From Paenibacillus periandrae (lineage in GTDB: Bacteria; Bacillota; Bacilli; Paenibacillales; NBRC-103111): DNA of 64,000 nucleotides. The notes below the pieces were generated by a model. That model did not search any database and was not told where the DNA came from. It worked only from the letters and a program-made list of their open reading frames with translations. The stretch spans positions 62,001 through 126,000 of the forward strand of contig NZ_JAJNMU010000012.1 in the NCBI RefSeq assembly GCF_022458865.1. The letters run 5' to 3'. The position numbers and the translations under genes are program-made. Shown here one piece after another: positions 52,131 through 61,646 of this stretch (position 1 is the stretch's first letter; each line of letters opens with the position of its first letter).

Positions 52131-53000
52131 ATGAACCCAAAAATGATTGTTTTATTAAGTATACTTGCCCTTGGTTTCTTGTCTGCCTGCGGTAAAGCCG
52201 CCAACAATAATACACACTTGTCGGGCCATGAGACTGGTAATAAACAAGGGGAGGCACAAGAGCACGCAACCAGCCAAGGCGGACATCATATGAACCAGCC
52301 TGTAGCTTCTGAGAACTTTAAAGCGTTGTTTACGTTTGCCCCAACAGCTGTGAAAGCAAATGAACAAACAGAGCTGACCATTCAAATCAACGGCAAAGAC
52401 GGCAAGCCTGTAAACGAGTTTAATCTGAATCATGAGAAATTACTTCATCTCATTGTCGTCAATCATGATTTGTCTTTCTTTAATCACATTCATCCTGATT
52501 ACAAAGGAAACGGCAAGTTTACGATCAGCACTTCTTTTCCAGCAGGCGGCGACTACAAATTATTTGCTGACTTTATACCAACCAATGGGTCCAGCACAAC
52601 GCTAAGCGAACGAATACAGGTAGAAGGTAAAAGTGGGGATCACGCAGCTATCGCAGCCGACGTCAAGCTGGTCAAAGAGACGGACGGTAAAGAAATAGAA
52701 CTCGCGTTAAGCAGCACCAAACCCAAAGAAGAAGTAACCCTTACGTTCAATATTCGGGATGCCCTGACGAAGAGAGGCGTTAATAATCTGCAGCCTTATT
52801 TGGGGGCTGTAGGCCACGTTGTTATTTTATCGGCTGATGCGGAGCAATATATTCATGTTCACCCGATTGACGAAAAGTCAACTGGCCCCCAAGCTCAATT
52901 CGCAACCTCTTTTCCGAGTAGCGGCATTTATAAGCTATGGGCGCAGTTTCAACATAACAACAAGGTCATTACCGTACCCTTTGTCGTTGATATCAAATAA
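52131..53000 (+). CDS. His-rich lipoprotein linked to the copper operon
   Basis: A 289-residue extracellular lipoprotein with the lipobox LSAC at residues 17-20. A His-rich linker follows (HLSGHETG, QEHATSQGGHHMN), then two similar beta domains of about 100 residues, each with an HxH motif near the middle: NHIHPDY and YIHVHPIDE. The domains resemble YtkA-type immunoglobulin-like folds. It begins 33 bases after copA and precedes the operon terminator. A role in binding copper outside the membrane is likely by context but not established. Confidence 0.75.
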   Translation: MNPKMIVLLSILALGFLSACGKAANNNTHLSGHETGNKQGEAQEHATSQGGHHMNQPVASENFKALFTFAPTAVKANEQTELTIQINGKDGKPVNEFNLNHEKLLHLIVVNHDLSFFNHIHPDYKGNGKFTISTSFPAGGDYKLFADFIPTNGSSTTLSERIQVEGKSGDHAAIAADVKLVKETDGKEIELALSSTKPKEEVTLTFNIRDALTKRGVNNLQPYLGAVGHVVILSADAEQYIHVHPIDEKSTGPQAQFATSFPSSGIYKLWAQFQHNNKVITVPFVVDIK

Positions 53001-53036
53001 TACGATTGGCTCACCAATTGAATAGGTGATGTATCT

Positions 53037-53076
53037 CAAATCCCTGTAACATCCTAGGATGTATGGGGATTTTATT
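53037..53076 (+). terminator. Terminator of the copper operon
   Basis: AAATCCC and ACATCC pair with GGATGT and GGGGATTTT around a two-base loop; T residues follow. Confidence 0.7.
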
Positions 53077-53234
53077 GTATATACCAGTGCTCTCTGAAAT
53101 TTCTTTCATAGATTCAAGTGATCCATATCACAGATAAATAATTCCATAAGCGGTATCGTTAGGTAGACCTACTCCAAATGATATTCGACATCTAACCTCA
53201 GTCCTAACAATTACTTTTATTGGGAGGCTTGCCT

Positions 53235-53522
53235 ATGTGTTATGAGATACAGGATAGCGACCAACAAATAAACGTCATTCTGACCGGATTTATCAGCGTC
53301 AATGAAGCGACCTCTATCAGGCAAAAACTGTTCCCGCGCCTGCAACAACCATTTCACAGTATCACATTCCGGCTGGTGAACGTCACGGATATGGACAGCT
53401 CGGGGCTTGGCCTCATGCTGGCCGTACAAAAGATCGCTACAGATTATAAAGCCAGTATTACGTATCAAGATGTGTCTGAACCGTTAAAGGCACGTCTTCA
53501 CATGGCTGGTATTACGATATAA
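53235..53522 (+). CDS. STAS-domain anti-sigma-factor antagonist-like protein
   Basis: A 95-residue single STAS domain beginning MCYEIQDSDQQ at the ATG seven bases after TTGGGAGGC. The phosphorylation-site loop is TDMDSSGLGLMLAVQ near residue 55. SpoIIAA/RsbV-type proteins control anti-sigma kinases, but no kinase or sigma gene is nearby. The following GGDEF-EAL gene, 43 bases away, is the probable partner. Confidence 0.85.
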   Translation: MCYEIQDSDQQINVILTGFISVNEATSIRQKLFPRLQQPFHSITFRLVNVTDMDSSGLGLMLAVQKIATDYKASITYQDVSEPLKARLHMAGITI

Positions 53523-53565
53523 CACGAGGGAACCATGGGCGCTGCTGCAGAGAGGGGTCTTCTTA

Positions 53566-55659
53566 ATGAATACAGATGAAGGACATACAGATGCCCTTTG
53601 GGATAAGCTGGTATCCGCTAACCTCGTCATACCTTATGCCCGTATATTTCAAGATTCGCAGGAAGCGATTATCATCACGGATCGCCATTCAAGGATCATG
53701 ATCGTCAATCCTGCTTTTGTATCCATTACCGGTTATAACGAGTCAGAGGTCATTGGGCAAAAGCCAAGTGTATTGAAATCGGGTTATCAGGATTCAGCAT
53801 TTTATGTGAATATGTGGGCTTCCATACATAGAGACGGAAAGTGGCAGGGGGAAATTTGGAACCGCAGAAAAAACGGTGAAATTTATCCCGAGTGGCTCTC
53901 CATTCATTCCGTAAAGGACGAGAATGGGATTCTGCTCCATTATGTCGGGATGTTTTCGGATATTACCCATCGCAAGCATACGATTTCCAAGCTGCGGCTG
54001 CATGCGCAAGTGTTCAGCAATTCCAGCGAAGGAATTATGATTACAGACAAACAGCTTAAAATTTTATCCGTCAATCAAGCCTTTACCACAATGACTGGAT
54101 ACACAGAAGAGGAAGCTGCAGGACATACACCGCGACTGCTGCACTCTGGCTTGCAGAATCAATATTTTTACATCAAAATGTGGGAAACGATTCATACGAC
54201 CGGTCTGTGGGAAGGTGAAATATGGAACAAAAGAAAGAACGGAGAACTATACCCCGAATGGCTATCCATAACGACCCTGCGCAATGAAACCGGAGCGATC
54301 ACGAATTATATCGGAATGTTCACGGATATTACGGAACGCAAGCAGTCTGAGGAGCACCTCAAATATTTGGCTCATTTTGATAAGTTAACAGGGCTGCCTA
54401 ACCGAACCCTGCTCAGCGAATTGGTTAATGAAGCTACTACAAAAATAGTGCAAACCAATCGGATGCTGGCGATATTTTTTATCGATCTGGATCGGTTCAA
54501 GATGGTCAATGACTCGTTGGGACACAATATTGGAGACAAGCTGCTCCAGCAGGTCGCTGATCGTCTGAGCTCGGTCGTAAGAAAGAACGATATCGTGTCC
54601 CGATTGGGAGGCGATGAGTTTATTATCGTACTGCAGGATTTAGAGGAGCAGGAAGAAGCCAAACATATCGCCATGCATCTTATTTCCAGTATCAATAAGC
54701 CTTTCTGGGTAGAGGATAATGAGCTTTATATTAATGCTAGCATAGGCATCTGCATGTACCCGACACATGGGGGCGATTTTGACACCCTGCTCAAGCATGC
54801 GGATTTAGCTATGTACCAAGCTAAACTTCAGAAGGGAGGATACCAGTTCTTTAATGAAAGCATTCTCAGCACCTTTCTGCGTAAGCTGGATTTGGAGAAT
54901 GAGCTAAGGTGGGCAATTGTCAGGAATCAGTTGACCCTCCATTATCAGCCGCAGGTTAACGCACTAACCGGTGTCCTCGAAGGTATGGAAGCATTGTTAC
55001 GGTGGAATCATCCCAGTCTGGGAGCTGTTCCCCCCGCCGAATTTATTCCTATAGCGGAGGAAACAGGTGTCATCATGGAGATCGATAAATGGGTATTGAA
55101 GGAGGTATGCGCTCAGCTCAATCGTTGGCATACCGCATCGTTGGTCGTACCAGCGATTGCTGTGAATTTATCAGCCAGACAGTTTCTTGCACCAGACTTG
55201 GCAACAAATATCCGTGATATTGTGATTGAGACGTATTGCGACCCGCAGCAAATCGTAATCGAAATAACGGAAAGCAGCAGCATGCACGACATGGAATCGG
55301 TGCTGCATATTTTGAGCGAAATCAAATCGTTTGGTTTTCAAATCGCGATCGACGATTTTGGAAAGGGGTATTCGGCGCTCGGGTATATGAAGCTGTTCCC
55401 GATAGACATTCTTAAGATTGACAAGAGCTTTGTGCAGGAGCTGACCAGCGATTCAAAAAGCTTGGTTATTACAAAAGCCATTATCGATATGTCACATGGT
55501 ATGAAGCTGCGGGTCATCGCCGAAGGAGTCGAGACCATAGAACAAATGGAATGCTTGCAAACTATGAAATGCGATCTTGTACAAGGTTACGTGATTGATC
55601 GGCCAATGCCTTGTGAGCAACTCGAAGCACGTTATTTAACAGAGGTGTGCTCGAAGTGA
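53566..55659 (+). CDS. PAS-PAS-GGDEF-EAL cyclic-di-GMP protein
   Basis: A 697-residue cytosolic protein without membrane helices. Two PAS/PAC units (about 20-145 and 145-270) share near-identical cores, WQGEIWNRRKNGEIYPEWLS and WEGEIWNKRKNGELYPEWLS, so they arose by duplication. The GGDEF domain has RLGGDEFII near 345. The EAL domain keeps the catalytic set: GMEALLRW, NLSARQF, EITES, IDDFGKGYSALGY, LKIDKSF and EGVET. Phosphodiesterase activity is therefore expected, while cyclase activity is possible. It is probably co-transcribed with the STAS gene. Confidence 0.93.
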   Translation: MNTDEGHTDALWDKLVSANLVIPYARIFQDSQEAIIITDRHSRIMIVNPAFVSITGYNESEVIGQKPSVLKSGYQDSAFYVNMWASIHRDGKWQGEIWNRRKNGEIYPEWLSIHSVKDENGILLHYVGMFSDITHRKHTISKLRLHAQVFSNSSEGIMITDKQLKILSVNQAFTTMTGYTEEEAAGHTPRLLHSGLQNQYFYIKMWETIHTTGLWEGEIWNKRKNGELYPEWLSITTLRNETGAITNYIGMFTDITERKQSEEHLKYLAHFDKLTGLPNRTLLSELVNEATTKIVQTNRMLAIFFIDLDRFKMVNDSLGHNIGDKLLQQVADRLSSVVRKNDIVSRLGGDEFIIVLQDLEEQEEAKHIAMHLISSINKPFWVEDNELYINASIGICMYPTHGGDFDTLLKHADLAMYQAKLQKGGYQFFNESILSTFLRKLDLENELRWAIVRNQLTLHYQPQVNALTGVLEGMEALLRWNHPSLGAVPPAEFIPIAEETGVIMEIDKWVLKEVCAQLNRWHTASLVVPAIAVNLSARQFLAPDLATNIRDIVIETYCDPQQIVIEITESSSMHDMESVLHILSEIKSFGFQIAIDDFGKGYSALGYMKLFPIDILKIDKSFVQELTSDSKSLVITKAIIDMSHGMKLRVIAEGVETIEQMECLQTMKCDLVQGYVIDRPMPCEQLEARYLTEVCSK

Positions 55660-55700
55660 CAGTGATAGCTGAATATTGAAAGTCTGATTCAAAATGGATC

Positions 55701-57059
55701 TTAATCAAAAAAAGTACCGTAAAGCAGATATACATTCAAAACAGCTATGATAATAGCAATAACCCATGACATTCTGGACAGCCATTTAGGGGCTACGAAC
55801 TCACCCATTTTTCTTTTGTCAGATGTGAACATGACCAGAGGGATGACCGCAAAGGACAGCTGCAAGGAAAGAATGACTTGACTCAGGATCAAAAGATCGC
55901 CAGTTCCTTTTTCACCATAAATGCCAATAACGATAACTGCAGGCACTATGGCAATCAGACGGGTAATTAATCTGCGAATCCACGGTTTGAGCCGAATATT
56001 CAAAAATCCTTCCATGACAATTTGCCCAGCTAATGTTCCTGTTAAGGTGGAGTTTTGACCTGACGCCAGTAAGGCTACTGCAAACAGAACACTGGCAATA
56101 CTAGTACCCAATAGAGGTGTTAACAGCTGGTAAGCATCTTCAATTTCGGCAACCTCCGTATGACCGGTCGTATGAAAGGCGGCTGCAGCCAGTATTAATA
56201 TAGCGGCATTAACGAACAGTGCCAGCATTAAGGCGACAGTGGAGTCAATTGTAGCAAATTTAATGGCAGAGCGTTTCCCTTCGGAAGTGTCCTCATAGCT
56301 TCTTGTTTGGACGATCGCCGAGTGCAGGTACAGATTGTGAGGCATGACGGTTGCACCCAGAATCCCCAGTGCAATGTATAACATTGCCGGATTACTGATA
56401 ATTTCGGTACTCGGTACAAACCCGCCCATGATACCAACGATATCCGGTTTGGAAAGTATCATTTCAATACCGAAACATACAAAGATCGTAACGATTAAGG
56501 ATATGACAATAGCTTCGATATAGCGGAAGCCTTTGTTTTGCAGCATAAGGACGAGTATGACATCGAACGAAGTGATCAAGACACCATATAGCAGCGGGAT
56601 TCCAAATAATAAATTCAGGGCAATCGCTGAACCGATCACTTCGGCCAGGTCGCATGCGGCTATGGCCAATTCGCATAAAATCCAGAGTCCAAAATTGACT
56701 GGTTTACTGTAATGATCACGACATGCCTGCGCAAGATCTCTTCCTGTTGCTATGCCAAGACGAGCGGTTAAGGATTGCAGAACAATCGCCATCAAGTTGG
56801 AAATCAGAATGACAGATAACAATTTGTAGTTGTACAGTGATCCGCCGGCTAAGCTGGTAGCCCAATTACCCGGATCCATATAACCGACAGCAACCAGATA
56901 TCCTGGACCGGCGAAGGCCAGAAGCTTCCTGAAGAAGCTGCCTTTTTTGGGAATATGGAGTGATTTGTAAACCTCCGGCAAGCTGGGGGCGACTCGTTCC
57001 CTCCTCCATCCTGTCGCAGGGGATGACGGAGGTGTTGACTCTTGAACAACTGGTTCCAT
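55701..57059 (-). CDS. mntH: Nramp-family Mn(II)/divalent metal transporter (MntH)
   Basis: A 452-residue membrane protein with 11 helices. MEPVVQ at 57059 is the preferred start, after AAGGATG. The helix-1 metal motif is GYMDPGNWAT near residue 55. The helix-6 motif is GATVMPHNLYLHSA (the A/GxxMPH signature), near 240. The N-terminus is long and Pro/Ser-rich. It imports Mn(II) with protons. I could not place an MntR box with confidence in the A/T-rich upstream region. Confidence 0.92.
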   Translation of the reverse strand: MEPVVQESTPPSSPATGWRRERVAPSLPEVYKSLHIPKKGSFFRKLLAFAGPGYLVAVGYMDPGNWATSLAGGSLYNYKLLSVILISNLMAIVLQSLTARLGIATGRDLAQACRDHYSKPVNFGLWILCELAIAACDLAEVIGSAIALNLLFGIPLLYGVLITSFDVILVLMLQNKGFRYIEAIVISLIVTIFVCFGIEMILSKPDIVGIMGGFVPSTEIISNPAMLYIALGILGATVMPHNLYLHSAIVQTRSYEDTSEGKRSAIKFATIDSTVALMLALFVNAAILILAAAAFHTTGHTEVAEIEDAYQLLTPLLGTSIASVLFAVALLASGQNSTLTGTLAGQIVMEGFLNIRLKPWIRRLITRLIAIVPAVIVIGIYGEKGTGDLLILSQVILSLQLSFAVIPLVMFTSDKRKMGEFVAPKWLSRMSWVIAIIIAVLNVYLLYGTFFD

Positions 57060-57240
57060 TAAGCATCCTTCTTTCCTTTGCGCAATAGTTTTGTTGTAAG
57101 GCAACATTTAGCTTAAAAAAATCAATGGCCAGTATGTAGCTGCCTTTTACTTACAATATTATCCTACAACAAAAATATTGCCTGTACAACAAAAAGTTTC
57201 CTCAGGGAAAGAAAAAATATTTTATTGTGTTGATAGCCCT

Positions 57241-57972
57241 TTAACCGAACCAACCGAGAATGCATACCATCAATAACAGACCCACGATAAACGAGAAGGT
57301 GGCCGCTTTTTCATGCCCATGTCCGTGTGTTTCCGGTATTAATTCTTTGTATACGATGAAGAGCATTGCACCCGCGGCAAAGGAAAGTCCATAAGGAATC
57401 AGCTTTAAAAAGGAAGACGTCAACTGAGCACCGAGGAGACAGGCAAGCCATTCAATTGAACCCGTGAGCACAGACAAGCCAATCGCGGTACTTCGGCGTA
57501 TTCCTTGATTTGTCAGAAATAAGGCAATAAGCAAGCCTTCCGGGGCATTCTGCAATCCGATGGAGAGAGCTACCACGTTGCCTAAGCCCTCAACCTGACT
57601 GGCATAGCTGACTCCTATAGATAATCCCTCAGGCAGATTGTGCAGCGACATAGCGACTACAAGAAGGAAGGACTTGGAATTGAACTGCACGTCGGATTTG
57701 GCATGTTCGATATCTGCATGTGGCAGGTATTCCTCCAATACGCTAAGTGATGCAACCCCTAACAGAACGCCACAGCATAATACGAACAGATTGGAAAGCT
57801 TTAATGCAGTGGGCATTAAACCATAGACGGAAGCCGCGACCATAATACCCGCTGTCAAAGCCAGCAAAATATCCATATGGCGATGGGACAACCGCCTGAA
57901 TAGAAGAACAGGCAGCGCACCTATTCCGGTGGAAACTGCAGAAAGAAAACCCCCAAGCATCATCTCATTCAT
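57241..57972 (-). CDS. ZIP family metal transporter
   Basis: A 243-residue membrane protein with eight helices. Helix 4 carries HNLPEGLSIGV and helix 5 LQNAPEGLLIAL, the binuclear metal site of GufA-type ZIP transporters. The short His run THGHGHEK is in a loop before the last helix. GGAGGG lies before the ATG. It may import Zn(II), Fe(II) or Mn(II), and sits beside mntH. Confidence 0.9.
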   Translation of the reverse strand: MNEMMLGGFLSAVSTGIGALPVLLFRRLSHRHMDILLALTAGIMVAASVYGLMPTALKLSNLFVLCCGVLLGVASLSVLEEYLPHADIEHAKSDVQFNSKSFLLVVAMSLHNLPEGLSIGVSYASQVEGLGNVVALSIGLQNAPEGLLIALFLTNQGIRRSTAIGLSVLTGSIEWLACLLGAQLTSSFLKLIPYGLSFAAGAMLFIVYKELIPETHGHGHEKAATFSFIVGLLLMVCILGWFG

Positions 57973-58065
57973 GTAAACCCTCCACGTAATCCATCCTTTC
58001 CTATTTTAAGATATATGTACAACCTGTAAAATTAGAATTGCAGTCAATGAGCAGTTAATCCCATG

Positions 58066-58107
58066 AAAAAAGATGCAGGCGCACACATGGGTGCAGCCTA
58101 CATCCCG
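58066..58107 (-). terminator. Terminator of the sigma-54 activator gene
   Basis: On the minus strand GATGTAGGC-TGCAC pairs with GTGC-GCCTGCATC and a six-T run follows. Confidence 0.75.
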
Positions 58108-58124
58108 ATAATTTGTTTAAGCTA

Positions 58125-59885
58125 TTAAAATAAGGAAATGTTATATTCCTCGATTTTACGATATAAGGTCGTTCGTCCAATCTTCAAATGATGGGCAGCC
58201 TTGCTAAGATTCCATTCCGTGGCTTTGAGTGCCTTCTTGATCGCTGTGATCTCAGCGTCTTTCAAAGTGTATAAATGGTCATCGTCCGATTCTGCTCTAA
58301 CGAACCCATCGGTTTGCTCAAACATCAGATGCTCAGCATCAATAGCCCGTCCTTCAGCCAGAAAAATAGCTTGCATGAGAATACCATTAAGCTCTCTTAT
58401 ATTGCCCGGCCAGCTGTAGGCAAGCAGTTTATGCTGCGCTGCTTCTGTGAGCACCGGGGATGGAGTAGCCTGCTTATGAAGTAAATGAGCTGCTAAGGTT
58501 AACACATCACTTCGTTCCCGTAATGCCGGCAGCGTAATATGAATGCCCTTCAGCCTGTAAAACAGATCGGCACGGAATCGGCCTGCCTTTACTTCAGCAG
58601 CTAAATCCTTGTTCGTTGCTGAAACGATTCTCACATCAATGGCTTTACTTTTCGCGCTGCCTACCGGGGTAATTACACCTTCCTGCAGCACTCTTAATAA
58701 GGCAGCTTGAGCACGAAGCGGCATGTCGCCAATCTCATCCAGGAAAATCGTACCCTTATGGGCAGCCTCAAATTTCCCTGTGTTACCGTCCTTGTTCGCC
58801 CCTGTAAAGGCACCGCGGGCGTACCCGAACAATTCGCTCTCAACGAGGCTGTCCGGAATCGCGCTGCAATTCAGGGCAATGAAGGACTCTCCGCAGCGTA
58901 AGCTGGCCGTATGAATCGATTGTGCGAACAATTCTTTGCCCACACCGCTTTCACCCAGCAATAAGATCGGATAGTCAGTTGCAGCCGCCTTATAGGCCAG
59001 CTCCTTCTTCTGTAGGATAGATGGACATGTACCGATAATTTCATTAAATGTATACAAGTGCTGGGCATGTGCCGCCTGCTTGCGAATAGATACGGATTGC
59101 CACAGCTTTTGATGCTCGTTATGAATTGTTTCAACGGAGAAGCCTTCCATTTTCGAAAATTCCTTGCCAATCGCATCATGACCAACAATTCGGATGGCCG
59201 CATGATTGGCCCGTAGTATTCGGTTATCCCGACTGAGTGTGAGCAGCGGCAAAGGATGATGCTGGGCAGTATGCTCAAGCTCTTTTAAAGTAATGAGATG
59301 CTCCTTTTTCGATTCCTCCAGCAGCATTTTATTTTGTAGGGAAGCGGCAGCCAGACAGGCAAGGGTGAACGTATAAACATGGTAATGCTCCTGCTTACCG
59401 CTAATATTGATGACACCGATCAGTTCACCGATGGAATTAAAGATCGGAGCCGAGGCGCAGGTCAAGAAGTGATTGGAGTTAAAATAATGCTCTTCGGCAT
59501 GCACTCGAACAGGTTTTCTCTCAGTAAGGGCAACACCGATTGCGTTCGTTCCTTTTCTTTCTTCAGCCCAGTTGGCTCCCACCTGCAGTTGAACCGCTAA
59601 TGCCCGACGCGAGAAATCGACATCACCCACCGTATGCATGATGGTTCCTTCTGCATCAATTAGCAGCGCGATCTGACCGGACTGCTTGATGCTGGTGTGC
59701 ATCTGATCAAATACCTGCTCCGCGTAATGGATCGTTTGCTCGTTATTTCTTAGTAGAGCATGAATACGGCTTTCGGTTAAGATGGCATCGTCTACAGGGT
59801 CGCTTGGCTTTAAACCCAACTCATGACAACGCTTCCATGAAGATGCCGCTGATTCTGATAAAAAGTTATTTTCCACTGAAAACAC
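58125..59885 (-). CDS. Sigma-54-dependent activator, AcoR-like (GAF-PAS-AAA-Fis)
   Basis: A 586-residue regulator. GTG 59885 is preferred because GGAGGTG is six bases before it. Order of domains: GAF sensor about 60-195, PAS about 205-260, and an AAA+ domain with GESGVGKELFAQ (Walker A), the intact sigma-54-contacting loop GAFTGA and IFLDEIGDM. A Fis-type helix-turn-helix closes it (LSKAAHHLKIGRTTLYRKI). It is divergent from an aldehyde dehydrogenase gene that has a consensus -24/-12 promoter, so it almost certainly activates that operon. Inducers of AcoR relatives are acetoin or small alcohols and aldehydes. Confidence 0.92.
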   Translation of the reverse strand: MFSVENNFLSESAASSWKRCHELGLKPSDPVDDAILTESRIHALLRNNEQTIHYAEQVFDQMHTSIKQSGQIALLIDAEGTIMHTVGDVDFSRRALAVQLQVGANWAEERKGTNAIGVALTERKPVRVHAEEHYFNSNHFLTCASAPIFNSIGELIGVINISGKQEHYHVYTFTLACLAAASLQNKMLLEESKKEHLITLKELEHTAQHHPLPLLTLSRDNRILRANHAAIRIVGHDAIGKEFSKMEGFSVETIHNEHQKLWQSVSIRKQAAHAQHLYTFNEIIGTCPSILQKKELAYKAAATDYPILLLGESGVGKELFAQSIHTASLRCGESFIALNCSAIPDSLVESELFGYARGAFTGANKDGNTGKFEAAHKGTIFLDEIGDMPLRAQAALLRVLQEGVITPVGSAKSKAIDVRIVSATNKDLAAEVKAGRFRADLFYRLKGIHITLPALRERSDVLTLAAHLLHKQATPSPVLTEAAQHKLLAYSWPGNIRELNGILMQAIFLAEGRAIDAEHLMFEQTDGFVRAESDDDHLYTLKDAEITAIKKALKATEWNLSKAAHHLKIGRTTLYRKIEEYNISLF

Positions 59886-59965
59886 AATGAACACCTCCAA
59901 CGAAATTGGTATCCTCCATCGATCATACCATAGTTGCTTTCACTCATGTTAGCTGTAAGAAAGAA

Positions 59966-59982
59966 TGTTCCAAAATGGAACA
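59966..59982 (+). promoter_or_regulatory. Upstream activating sequence for the sigma-54 activator
   Basis: TGTTCC-AAAAT-GGAACA is a perfect inverted repeat about 90 bases ahead of the -24 element, the usual distance for an enhancer of an AcoR-type regulator. A further half-site GGGAACA lies at 60000. Confidence 0.7.
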
Positions 59983-60056
59983 ACCCCTTTGCACCAGAAG
60001 GGAACAGCTACTATATAACGCTTACAAAATGGGCTGATCTGGTAGAGCCAAACGCA

Positions 60057-60074
60057 TTGGCACGATTATTGCAT
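60057..60074 (+). promoter_or_regulatory. Sigma-54 (-24/-12) promoter of the aldehyde dehydrogenase operon
   Basis: TTGGCAC-GATTA-TTGCAT matches TGGCAC-N5-TTGCA exactly, about 40 bases before the start codon. Confidence 0.92.
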
Positions 60075-60113
60075 GTATATATATTGTAATTTATTATAGG
60101 GAGGCTGAGCGAT

Positions 60114-61634
60114 ATGATTTATGCACAACCAGGTCACAACGGTTCCAAGGTTACATTTAAAAAACGGTATGAGAACTTTATTGGCGGGCAATGGGTTGCA
60201 CCAGTTAAAGGCCAATACTTTGACAATCCGTCGCCTGTCAACAACCGTGTATTTTGCGAGGTTCCCCGCTCGACATCCGAGGATATCGAAATGGCTTTGG
60301 ACGCGGCGCATGCGGCGAAGGATGCATGGGGCCGCACATCCGTTGCGGAGCGTGCCGTCATCTTGAACAGGATTGCCGACCGTATCGAAGCGAATCTGGA
60401 AATGCTGGCTGTAGCCGAAACCTGGGATAACGGCAAGCCGGTTAGAGAGACGCTCGCGGCTGATCTTCCGCTTGCTATCGATCATTTTCGTTATTTTGCA
60501 GGAAGCATTCGCGCTCAGGAGGGTACGCTCAGCCAACTGGATGACCATACGGTAGCCTACCATTTTATTGAACCATTAGGGGTCGTTGGTCAAATTATTC
60601 CATGGAATTTCCCGCTGCTGATGGCGACCTGGAAGCTTGCTCCAGCTCTTGCAGCCGGCAATGTAGTCGTCATGAAGCCCGCTGAGCAAACGCCGGCATC
60701 TATTCTGGTGTTGACTGAGCTTATTCAAGACCTGCTTCCGCCTGGCGTACTCAACATTGTGAACGGCTTCGGACTTGAAGCAGGTAAACCGCTTGCCTCG
60801 AGCAGCCGAATTTCGAAAATTGCGTTTACCGGCGAGACAACGACAGGTCGATTGATCATGCAGTATGCTTCTCAGAACCTGATTCCGGTCACCTTGGAGC
60901 TTGGTGGCAAATCACCGAATATTTTTTTCAAGGATGTGCTCGCACAGGATGACGCCTTTTTTAATAAAGCGCTCGAAGGCTTCGCTATGTTTGCTCTGAA
61001 CCAAGGGGAAGTGTGCACCAGCCCGTCACGCGCTTTAATACAGGAATCAATATATGATCAATTTATGGAAAGAGCCTTGAAGCGTGTCGCAGCCATTAAG
61101 CAAGGCAATCCATTGGATACCGAAACGATGCTTGGGGCTCAAGCCTCCACCGAGCAGGTTGAGAAAATTATGAGCTATATCCATATCGGTGCAGAGGAAG
61201 GCGCGGAATGCTTGATTGGTGGCAATCGGGCAATGGTCGAAGGAGATATTTCCGAAGGCTACTATATTCAGCCGACAATTCTCAAAGGACATAACAAGAT
61301 GAGAATTTTTCAGGAGGAAATCTTTGGGCCGGTGCTCTCCGTCACGACGTTTAAGGATCAGGAGGAGGCGCTTGCTATCGCTAATGACACGCTTTATGGA
61401 CTCGGCTCAGGTGTGTGGACGCGAGACATGAATACGGCGTACCGGATGGGCCGCGGCATTCAAGCTGGCCGTGTATGGACTAACTGCTACCATGCTTATC
61501 CTGCCCATGCCGCCTTCGGCGGTTACAAGAGCTCAGGCATTGGCCGCGAGAATCACAAAATGATGCTTTCACACTATCAGCAAACGAAAAATTTGCTTGT
61601 CAGCTACAGTCCCGACGCGCTTGGTTTCTTCTAA
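60114..61634 (+). CDS. NAD-dependent aldehyde dehydrogenase (acetaldehyde type, AcoD/ExaC-like)
   Basis: A 506-residue enzyme that oxidises acetaldehyde or similar aldehydes to the acid. The nucleotide site is GQIIPWNFPLLM and KPAEQTP, the Rossmann loop is AFTGETTTGRL, the general base Glu is in TLELGGKSPNIFF near residue 265, and the catalytic Cys is in NQGEVCTSPSR near 305. The neighbours, a sigma-54 activator upstream and a DUF779 gene 12 bases downstream, are the classical setting of acetoin/ethanol-linked AldDH genes. Confidence 0.93.
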   Translation: MIYAQPGHNGSKVTFKKRYENFIGGQWVAPVKGQYFDNPSPVNNRVFCEVPRSTSEDIEMALDAAHAAKDAWGRTSVAERAVILNRIADRIEANLEMLAVAETWDNGKPVRETLAADLPLAIDHFRYFAGSIRAQEGTLSQLDDHTVAYHFIEPLGVVGQIIPWNFPLLMATWKLAPALAAGNVVVMKPAEQTPASILVLTELIQDLLPPGVLNIVNGFGLEAGKPLASSSRISKIAFTGETTTGRLIMQYASQNLIPVTLELGGKSPNIFFKDVLAQDDAFFNKALEGFAMFALNQGEVCTSPSRALIQESIYDQFMERALKRVAAIKQGNPLDTETMLGAQASTEQVEKIMSYIHIGAEEGAECLIGGNRAMVEGDISEGYYIQPTILKGHNKMRIFQEEIFGPVLSVTTFKDQEEALAIANDTLYGLGSGVWTRDMNTAYRMGRGIQAGRVWTNCYHAYPAHAAFGGYKSSGIGRENHKMMLSHYQQTKNLLVSYSPDALGFF

Positions 61635-61646
61635 GAGAGCCACAAC

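Noticed and set aside
53118..53131. FNR/CRP-like palindrome GTGAT-CCAT-ATCAC
   Set aside because: It fits the general form but lacks the outer TT/AA of an FNR box, and no promoter spacing supports it.
57060..57200. Possible MntR box upstream of mntH
   Set aside because: GTTGTAAGGCAAC and TATTGCCTG segments are suggestive but do not match the MntR consensus well enough.
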